Assembly (NCBI GenBank): GCA_020848545.1
Contig: JADLHZ010000040.1
Coordinates: forward strand, 1-64,000
DNA length: 64,000 bases
Source of the DNA: Deltaproteobacteria bacterium
GTDB taxonomy: Bacteria > Myxococcota > JADLHZ01
Direction of reading: 5' to 3'
Shown in pieces: positions 56,375-64,000 of this stretch. The position numbers were made by a program, and so were the translations under genes. Under the pieces are notes generated by a model. It had not been told where the DNA came from. It ran no database searches and saw nothing but the letters and a program-made list of their open reading frames with translations. The stretch's first letter is position 1, and the number at the start of each line of letters is the position of its first letter.

Positions 56375-58303
56375 CTACCGTCCGAAGCGCCAGCACTCCC
56401 ACACCGCTCGCGCCATGCCCGCGATCGTCGCGTCGCGCATCGCTTCGCTCGCCGTCGTTTCGCCGACGAACACCGCGAGCGCGAGCTGGCGCCCGTTCTC
56501 CAGCGGCACGAGCCCGAGGTCGCTCGTCACCGTCGTCGGCCCGACGCCGGTCTTGTGCATGAGCACGACTTCCTTCGGCAGCCCCGCGCGGATGCGCCGC
56601 GGTCCGGCCGGCGTCTCTTGCAGCCACCCGAGCAAGCGATCGCGGCTCGCGGCCGACAAGCCGGCGCCGTTCGCGAGCGCCACGAGCAGCCCCACCGCGG
56701 CGGCCGGCGTCGTCGTACCTCGGCTCATCTCGGCCACCGAAAGGGATCGCAGGTACGCATCGACGAGGGCCGGCGGGGCCCGCTCGCGCACCCGGCCGTC
56801 GCCGAGCACGATCGCCGCGCGTAGCTCCGCCGCGACGGCCGGCGCGAGCTCGGCCGATCCGATCGCGTGCAAGGCCGCCATCACCGCCGGCAGCTCGGCG
56901 ATCCCGTCGGTCGCGAACTGGTGATCGCCGCCCCAGCTCGCGCTGAGCTCGAGGCCGCGCTCGCTCGACAGCAACGCCGCCGCCACGCCGACGGTGCCAC
57001 CGCTCTCACCAGCGATCCGCCGCAGCGCTGCCTCGAGATCGCCGACTTCGCAGCTCGCGCGCGGCTTGTCGAAGCCCGGTTGAAAGAGCGGCACCATCGC
57101 GTGGCGCGACGCTTCGATGAGCGCAGGGAACTGCTCGCCCATCACGCCCGTCTTGCCCTGCACCGGGTACGGAAAGTCGTCACGCACCCACTGGCGCGGC
57201 GTCCACTCACCGGTCGCGAAGCTGCTGATCGCCTCGCCTCCCAAGTGCGTCTCGACGTAGAGCAGGCGCATCGTCGTGTCGGCGCACGCGGCTTCCACAT
57301 CTTGCGGCATGCGCTCCGGCCACTGCATGTCGCTGATGAGCCACGGCCGCACCGGGTTCGCCACGTTGAAGGTTCGCCGCGGAACGGCGCGGTTGTCCGG
57401 CAAGTCGAAGCGCGAGTCCCACCAGACGCCGTTGGTCGAGAGCATCGCGCCGCGCCCGCTCGCCATCGGCACCGATCCGAGCTGCTTCAACGCCGCCTTC
57501 AGCCACGCGTCGATGCCGGCGTTGTAGTCCTCGCGCGAGCGGAACACCTTGTGGCGGATCGCCAGCGCGCCGAGCTTCACGCCGAGCGCGTTCGAATAGA
57601 AGTCGTCGGGGGAAAACGCCGACACCTGCTCCGAGTAGCCGCGCACGCTCTCGTAGCCCCACCACTGCGCGATCTCGTGCCAAGTGCCATGCTGATACGC
57701 GATCGCCTCGGCGATGGTGGCCGCCACGGTGAAGCGGCCGTACAAGGCGAGCAACGCGTCCGGAACATGCACCCGCACCTTCACCGACGCGTCGTTGGTC
57801 GTGAAGTCTATCGCGAGCGGGCCAGGCAGCTCGGCGAGCAGGCGCATCGCCAAGAAGAAGGTCATGTCGGCGTTGTCGCGCACGTGGGCGAGATCGATGA
57901 AGCCGCCGCGGCAGGTGTAGACGAGGCCGTTCTTCTCGAGCCCGAACCAGTGGCCGTTCGAGTCGAGCGAGATCATGCCGTTGTCGTACTCGTGCGGCCC
58001 CATCAGCTGCGGCTCGGTGATGTTCGGGATCCACGACAGCGGAAAGCCGACGTAGCGCATCGTCATGTCCATGCCGAACGCGCAGCACGCGCGCAGCGAC
58101 ATCGGCGGCGGGATCTTCGGCACCAGATCGCGATCGAAGTCGTCACGCGGCACTTCGTCGCCGAGCGCTTCGGAGACGATCCGCTGCGCGTCGAGCAAGA
58201 GCCCGCTCGCGTTCCACCGCGGCCAGACACAGCCACTGAGCAACACGGCGAGTAGGATCCACCGTTGACGTTGACGTCGCCGTCGCCGTCGCCGAAACCT
58301 CAC
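56375..58303 (-). CDS. DUF4056-like/inactivated class A beta-lactamase-like fusion lipoprotein
   Basis: A 642-residue lipoprotein (ILLAVLLSGC-VWPRW). Residues about 60-390 (LRACCAFGMDMTMRYVGFPL, WHEIAQWWGYESVRGYSEQ) resemble the DUF4056 domain. The C-terminal 250 residues have a class A beta-lactamase/D-Ala-D-Ala peptidase shape and keep the KTG box (LMHKTGVGPTTV). The catalytic SxxK position reads G-I-A-E in DGIAELPAV, so Ser and Lys are lost and hydrolase activity is unlikely. Its start overlaps the mutY stop by 4 bp (58300-58303). Confidence 0.75.
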   Translation of the reverse strand: MRFRRRRRRRQRQRWILLAVLLSGCVWPRWNASGLLLDAQRIVSEALGDEVPRDDFDRDLVPKIPPPMSLRACCAFGMDMTMRYVGFPLSWIPNITEPQLMGPHEYDNGMISLDSNGHWFGLEKNGLVYTCRGGFIDLAHVRDNADMTFFLAMRLLAELPGPLAIDFTTNDASVKVRVHVPDALLALYGRFTVAATIAEAIAYQHGTWHEIAQWWGYESVRGYSEQVSAFSPDDFYSNALGVKLGALAIRHKVFRSREDYNAGIDAWLKAALKQLGSVPMASGRGAMLSTNGVWWDSRFDLPDNRAVPRRTFNVANPVRPWLISDMQWPERMPQDVEAACADTTMRLLYVETHLGGEAISSFATGEWTPRQWVRDDFPYPVQGKTGVMGEQFPALIEASRHAMVPLFQPGFDKPRASCEVGDLEAALRRIAGESGGTVGVAAALLSSERGLELSASWGGDHQFATDGIAELPAVMAALHAIGSAELAPAVAAELRAAIVLGDGRVRERAPPALVDAYLRSLSVAEMSRGTTTPAAAVGLLVALANGAGLSAASRDRLLGWLQETPAGPRRIRAGLPKEVVLMHKTGVGPTTVTSDLGLVPLENGRQLALAVFVGETTASEAMRDATIAGMARAVWECWRFGR

Positions 58304-59313
58304 GGCAGCGCCGCCCGAAACGCCGAGGGCATCCCCGCGTCACCAAGCTCCGCCACAGGCACGAACCGCCCGCGCAGCGCGCCTGACGCGCTCACCTCGT
58401 GCACCACGATCTCGACTTGCCGATGCGTCAACGTCCGCGCCGTCTTGCGCAGCACCGCTCCCACGCGAACGCTCTTCGCTCCGATCTCCTCCAACAACGA
58501 CGCGAGCTCCTCGCTCGACGACGCGGAAGGCAGCGCCCACATCCCCGCCCACAGCCCCGGCCGCACGCGCTCGACGAGCAGCACCTTGCCGCCTTGCTCG
58601 ATCCACGCGGCCGCGATCCGCACGCGCTTCTTCGCGACCGCCGCCTTCGCCAGCGGATACTTCGCCGGATCCTTCGTCGCCGCCGCCGCGCACGCAGCGC
58701 GCACCGGACACTCGCCGCACTTCGGCGCCGGCGTACACACTGTGGCGCCGAGCTCCATCAGCGCCTGATTGAAGTCCCCGGGCCGCGCGCGCACGATCGG
58801 ATCGTCCGCGTGCAGCGCCTCGGCGATCGCCCATATGCGATCCTCCGAGCTCTTCTCGCCTCGCCGCGTCTTCAAGCCGCCGATCCGCGACACCACCCGC
58901 AGCACGTTGCCGTCGACGAGCGCGCACGGCTCGCCGTAGGCGATCGATCGCACCGCGCCCAAGGTGTAGCGGCCGACGCCAGGCAGTGCGCGCCAACCGT
59001 CGCGCGTCGCCGGCAACCCGCCGTGCTCTTTCACAGCTATCCGCGCCGCCCGGTGCAGGTTTCGCGCGCGCGAGTAGTACCCGAGCCCTGCCCACAACGA
59101 GAGCACGTCGCGCTCCTCGGCCGCCGCCAGCGCATGCACGTCGGCAAAGCGTTCGACGAAGCGCGCAAAGTAGCCGCGCACGGCGTCCACCTGCGTCTGC
59201 TGCAGCATGATCTCGGAGATCCACGTGCGGTACGGCGAGACGACGTGGCGCCAAGGCATCGATCGCTTCGCGCGATCGTACCAGCCTATGAGCTCATTCG
59301 AGGGGAAGCGCAC
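58300..59313 (-). CDS. mutY: A/G-specific adenine glycosylase MutY
   Basis: A 337-residue MutY. The N-terminal block is PWRHVVSPYRTWISEIMLQQTQV (in parts), the helix-hairpin-helix is LPGVGRYTLGAV, the catalytic Asp region is VDGNVLRVVSRI, and the 4Fe-4S Cys set is C-x6-C-x2-C-x5-C in VCTPAPKCGECPVRAAC. The C-terminal NUDIX-like domain recognises 8-oxoG. It removes A opposite 8-oxoG. It overlaps the downstream lipoprotein gene by 4 bp. Confidence 0.95.
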   Translation of the reverse strand: MRFPSNELIGWYDRAKRSMPWRHVVSPYRTWISEIMLQQTQVDAVRGYFARFVERFADVHALAAAEERDVLSLWAGLGYYSRARNLHRAARIAVKEHGGLPATRDGWRALPGVGRYTLGAVRSIAYGEPCALVDGNVLRVVSRIGGLKTRRGEKSSEDRIWAIAEALHADDPIVRARPGDFNQALMELGATVCTPAPKCGECPVRAACAAAATKDPAKYPLAKAAVAKKRVRIAAAWIEQGGKVLLVERVRPGLWAGMWALPSASSSEELASLLEEIGAKSVRVGAVLRKTARTLTHRQVEIVVHEVSASGALRGRFVPVAELGDAGMPSAFRAALP

Positions 59314-59342
59314 AGAAGAGCGCGCTTAGAACGAAGTAAAGA

Positions 59343-59383
59343 AGCTGTCAGCTGTCAGCCGTCGGTTCCGATAGCTGACAGCT
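59343..59383. repeat. Perfect 11-bp inverted repeat
   Basis: AGCTGTCAGCT (59343-59353) and AGCTGACAGCT (59373-59383) around a 19-nt loop form a stable hairpin just upstream of mutY, in the gap 59314-59537. The left arm is itself partly repeated (AGCTGTCAGC-TGTCAGC). No T-run follows, so a terminator role is not clear. The rest of this gap holds no gene. Confidence 0.55.
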
Positions 59384-59537
59384 GAAGTCTCACCAGCCGC
59401 CACAAAGGCCTCCAAAAACGGGTCGCAAAACGAGGACCAAAACGGTTCTCAGCGCCTAAGGTGGCAACGATGTCATGGTTTGGCGAGGTTATTTTTCTAG
59501 AATCGTGGCCGTGAAGCGTGGCCGTGGCCAAAGCCCG

Positions 59538-59900
59538 CTACAAACCCGCGTAGGCGCCGTGCTTCGAACAAACCAACGCCATGCGCACGAAGCGCCCTTG
59601 CTCGCCGCACTTCGGGCAAGCACCGTCGTTGTCCTTCATCCGATGATCGGAGGCGGCGCCGAAGGGCTCCAAGCAGTGCGACATGTACCCGTACTCGTCG
59701 ACGAGCCAGATCTTCAGCGGATCGTCGGCGTCATGCACCCCACCCGACCAGCTGTAGCCGAGCTGCAACGCATCGAGCTCGCCGAAGAGGTTCGCCCAAT
59801 CACCGGCGTTCGAGTTCGGCGAGCGCGGCGGAATGCACACGACGGTGCCCTCTTGCGTCTTCGTCTTGGCTCGAATCAGTCGGTACGTCGTGCGATTCAT
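59538..59900 (-). CDS. Small protein with C-terminal zinc ribbon
   Basis: A 120-residue protein. Central acidic and aromatic blocks (GDWANLFGELDALQLGYSW, DPLKIWLVDEYGYMSHC) precede a Cys-ribbon at the C terminus (CPKCGEQGRFVRMALVCSKHG) with CxxC and C-x2-H-type ligands. No family is recognised. It may be a nucleic-acid or protein-binding factor. It lies 25 bp downstream of the helical protein gene at 59926 and is read in the same direction. Confidence 0.55.
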   Translation of the reverse strand: MNRTTYRLIRAKTKTQEGTVVCIPPRSPNSNAGDWANLFGELDALQLGYSWSGGVHDADDPLKIWLVDEYGYMSHCLEPFGAASDHRMKDNDGACPKCGEQGRFVRMALVCSKHGAYAGL

Positions 59901-59925
59901 GGCCCTGCTCCCGATCCCAAGTTCA

Positions 59926-61200
59926 TCACTCAGTCAATTGCTTGCGGAGCTGCTTCAGCCAGCCCTCGCTCTTCATCGCTTCGTAGATCTTCGATGCCGA
60001 TCCCTTCAGATCGGCTTGCTCCGGCGTGTACTTCAATAGCGCGATCGCCTGCTTCTCGGCGTCGGCGGCGCTCGTCGCTTGCTTCGACTCGAGCAGGGCG
60101 TCGCGCAGGCCGTGGATCGCCTCGCCGCGGTCTTTGATCGCCCCGAGATCGAGCACGGTCTTTTGCAGCTTGGCGTAGAGCGACTTCGAGACGACGATCG
60201 GATCCTTCTCGCGGTCGGCCGGATCCATGTTCATGTACTTGCTCGACGCCACCGGGTCCTTCAGGATCGCGTCGTCGATTGGCGCGATGGCGGCGTCGTG
60301 CTGGAAGAGGCCGTTGCCGAACTCCGTGAAGGTCGTGACCTTGCGCAGGTCGCGGCGCAGCTCGTGGATGCCCTCCTCCAAGTTGTTCATGTCGTACTCG
60401 GTCTCTTCGACGTCTTTGGCTTCCTTCTTGATCGCTTTTTGGATCAACTTCCTGTCGTCTTTGTACGAGTCGAACTCGGCGTGACGCACATCGCGGACGA
60501 GCGCCTTCATGCCCGGGAACTGACCCTTGTCGTTCAACGTCCAGTTCTCGTCGATGAGCTTGCCGAGCTCCGCGCGCGCGTCGGCGATCTTCTTGTCGTA
60601 GAGCTTGACCGTCGCTTCGGGCGCGCCGGCGTCGGCGGCGTTCTTCTTCATCTGGATGAAGTACGTGTAGGCGCCGATCTTGTCCTCGATCTCTTTGATC
60701 GCGTCGAACTGCGCGTCCATCTCCTCGTCGAGGCGGCCGTGATAGAGGCCGAGGCCGCCTTCGAGCGTGAAGACGCGGCGGCGGAACTCGCTCGTGCCGA
60801 GGATGTCGATCGCTTGCTCGCGTGTCGTCGCCTTCCGGAGCTCAGTGTCCATGATCGAGGCCGGCATCAAGAAGCGCTCGGCGGCGCGAGACACGGTCTT
60901 CGCCTTGTTCGGATAATAAGTGAGGAGCAGCTTGGCGACTGCGGGATGGTTGCCGATGCGGCCCGACTCCAGCTGCGCTTCGATGTTGTGACGCAAGGTC
61001 GCGCTGCCGCCCGCGGCGACGTTCGCGCGCGGAGCTTCGGCAAGGACCGGCTGCTTGGCGGAGTTATCGACCTTGTCGCTGGCCTTCTCGGCGGCTGGCT
61101 TCGCGACGCTGAGCTCGGGCTTCTTCGCTTCGGCCGTCTCGGACGCAGCGGTGGGATCTTTGAGGTTTTGCGTGCGCAAGGATGAGATCGTTGTCGCCAT
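59926..61200 (-). CDS. Large helical protein, function unknown (CHAD-like motif)
   Basis: A 424-residue almost wholly helical cytosolic protein. An Ala/Lys/Glu-rich N terminus (about 1-60) precedes long helices, including IEAQLESGRIGNHPAVAKLL and AGDKIADARAELGKLI-like segments. The segment EEGIHELRRDLRKVTTFTEF resembles the H-x-x-R-R/K signature of CHAD domains, but I cannot confirm the fold. ATG 61200 is chosen over 61251. It is read divergently from the mutase gene. Confidence 0.5.
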   Translation of the reverse strand: MATTISSLRTQNLKDPTAASETAEAKKPELSVAKPAAEKASDKVDNSAKQPVLAEAPRANVAAGGSATLRHNIEAQLESGRIGNHPAVAKLLLTYYPNKAKTVSRAAERFLMPASIMDTELRKATTREQAIDILGTSEFRRRVFTLEGGLGLYHGRLDEEMDAQFDAIKEIEDKIGAYTYFIQMKKNAADAGAPEATVKLYDKKIADARAELGKLIDENWTLNDKGQFPGMKALVRDVRHAEFDSYKDDRKLIQKAIKKEAKDVEETEYDMNNLEEGIHELRRDLRKVTTFTEFGNGLFQHDAAIAPIDDAILKDPVASSKYMNMDPADREKDPIVVSKSLYAKLQKTVLDLGAIKDRGEAIHGLRDALLESKQATSAADAEKQAIALLKYTPEQADLKGSASKIYEAMKSEGWLKQLRKQLTE

Positions 61201-61360
61201 GGTATGCTCATTATCGGGCCGACACCTGGCGGGTGTCGCCAATGTGCACACACCGGTCTACGAACTTGGAATCCCTCGCTTTTTGCGGCGGGCTCAGGGT
61301 AGTCCCGGGCTTCGCTGGACAGGCCTGCTGTCCTAGGGACGCGCAGCTTTCGAGGTAAAA

Positions 61361-62964
<1,604 letters not shown>

Positions 62965-62968
<4 letters not shown>

Positions 62969-64000
62969 TCGCCCTCCTCGCGGCCGTCGCGCTCGCCGCA
63001 GCGATGACCGAGCCGAAGGATCCGACGCGCGACGAGATGATCGCCGCGTTCAAGGCGGCCGAGCTCGCGATCTCCGCGGCCGATCTCGCGTACGCAAACG
63101 AGATCACGCTGCGCCTGAACAGCGGCAAGCCCTACGACACCCTGCTCGCCCTCCGCCGCTTGCGCGCGGTGCCGCACCTCGTCGATGCGAAGGTGCTCTC
63201 GCGCCTCGTCGCGCTCGCGTCGAACACGGCGCCGCTCGTCGTCTCGGCGCAGTGCCTGCAGCTCGTGAAGGCCGGCGACGAGGGCCAATGCATCGGCACG
63301 TCGCTGGCGGCCGAGACGCGCGAGCTGTTGATCGAGCTCGATCGGCCGAGCGACCTCGCGCAGGCGATCTTGCAACGCGTCGCCGCGGTGCCGGGATCCG
63401 CGGCCGATCTCGCGCCGCTCGTCGAGCCGGCGTTCGGGCCCAGCAAGGTCGCGCTCTTGTCGCTCGTGCGCGACGCCAAGTCGGTCGAAGAGCAAGGCGC
63501 GCTCCTCTTGCTGGCGAGCGAGATGCGCTGTGGCGCGAGCGACGTCGAAACGGCGATGCTGAGACCGTTTCTCAGCTCGCGATCGCTCGAGGTGAAAGTG
63601 CGCGCCGCCGCGGTGATCATGAAGCGCTCGGACGGCTGCGATCACAACGCCGCTCCGGTCGCCGGAGGCGCACGCCAAGAAGCGACGAACGTGCTGACCG
63701 ACGCGTTGACGCGCGAGCAACCGCCGAGCGTCATGAACGACATCGTGCGTCTCGGGATCACCGCGTCGCCGTTGATGCCGGTGCTCCTGAAGAAGCTCGA
63801 CGCGCCGCTGGTCGCGACCGTGCAAGCGTTCGCGGCGATGAAGTACCGCGCGCGCCCGGCGGTGCCGCGGCTCGTGGCGCTGCTCGACGATCCGCGGATC
63901 GCCCCGCTGCACTCGGAGATCCTGCGCGCTTTGTCGGCGATCCGCCCGAGCCCCGAGAAGGCGCGCGGCAGCATCTTGAAGGTCATCCAGCGCACGCCCA
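62965..64000 (+). CDS. HEAT-like repeat exported protein, 3' end outside window
   Basis: Open frame from a TTG at 62965, overlapping the mutase stop (TTGA), to the right edge, at least 345 codons. The first residues are a signal-like segment ([16 protein letters not shown]). The rest alternates short helices ([20 protein letters not shown], given in parts; [32 protein letters not shown]), the pattern of HEAT/armadillo repeats. No stop is reached, so length and end are unknown. The rare start and overlap suggest coupling to the mutase. Confidence 0.65.

Overview
The window is GC-rich, gene-dense, and reads as chromosomal DNA of a myxobacterium-like member of the Myxococcota (former Deltaproteobacteria). 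The main clues are MYXO-CTERM-like tails (Cys, hydrophobic helix, Arg cluster) on two Cys-rich lipoproteins (19613-22240 and 53553-54953), PilZ-like domains in two unusual architectures, many small Cys-rich lipoproteins, and a methylmalonyl-CoA mutase with no B12 domain on the same chain. This assignment is an inference; no rRNA or marker gene was available to test it.

Layout. 0.1-6.5 kb: a coupled FAD oxidoreductase and membrane desaturase, an E2-like acyltransferase without its catalytic His, a PilZ-Hsp70 fusion, and a collapsed fadE in which the N-terminal and C-terminal ends of the acyl-CoA dehydrogenase are joined with about 570 residues missing. 6.5-12.4 kb: a Sel1-repeat exported protein and a membrane protein, then a three-gene cassette of a small protein with two copies of an R-x-L-Y-G-V-F-I motif, a radical SAM/SPASM maturase, and a coupled 64-residue zinc-ribbon protein. 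This cassette is the best candidate for an undescribed system: a ribosomal peptide or protein modification locus resembling the XYG-acting spliceases. 12.4-17.6 kb: an ABC transporter whose two permeases carry periplasmic gluzincin-like domains, one with intact metal ligands and one without. 17.6-24.3 kb: small Cys-rich lipoproteins, a TlpA-like thioredoxin, a large MYXO-CTERM lipoprotein and a PpiD-like chaperone. 24.3-31.3 kb: a 23S rRNA/tRNA uracil methyltransferase, both subunits of a 3-oxoacid CoA-transferase, a histidine kinase and cell-wall-associated proteins. 31.2-35.3 kb: a coupled operon of cysteine desulfurase, mnmA, rnc and an enoyl-reductase-like gene.

36.5-38.2 kb is different: lower GC, two DnaA-box matches, a decayed serine-recombinase fragment, a HigBA toxin-antitoxin pair with a repeated operator, and tRNA-Arg(CCT). 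An 11-bp direct repeat at the tRNA 3' end and at 36859 brackets the recombinase fragment and higBA, the geometry of a small integrated element. 38.3-47.6 kb holds an outer-membrane barrel, dnaK behind a heat-shock-like promoter, thiS-thiG-thiE, a double receiver-PilZ protein and an ApbE flavin transferase. 47.6-64 kb holds Cys-rich and TPR lipoproteins, cystathionine beta-synthase, exonuclease III, an HTTM protein, mutY coupled to a DUF4056/inactivated beta-lactamase-like fusion, two unrecognised proteins, the mutase, and a HEAT-like gene that runs off the end.

A short element, CTCCCCGGTCCCTTTTCG, recurs in three intergenic regions (17.6, 19.5 and 38.2 kb). No rRNA, CRISPR array or intact insertion sequence was seen.
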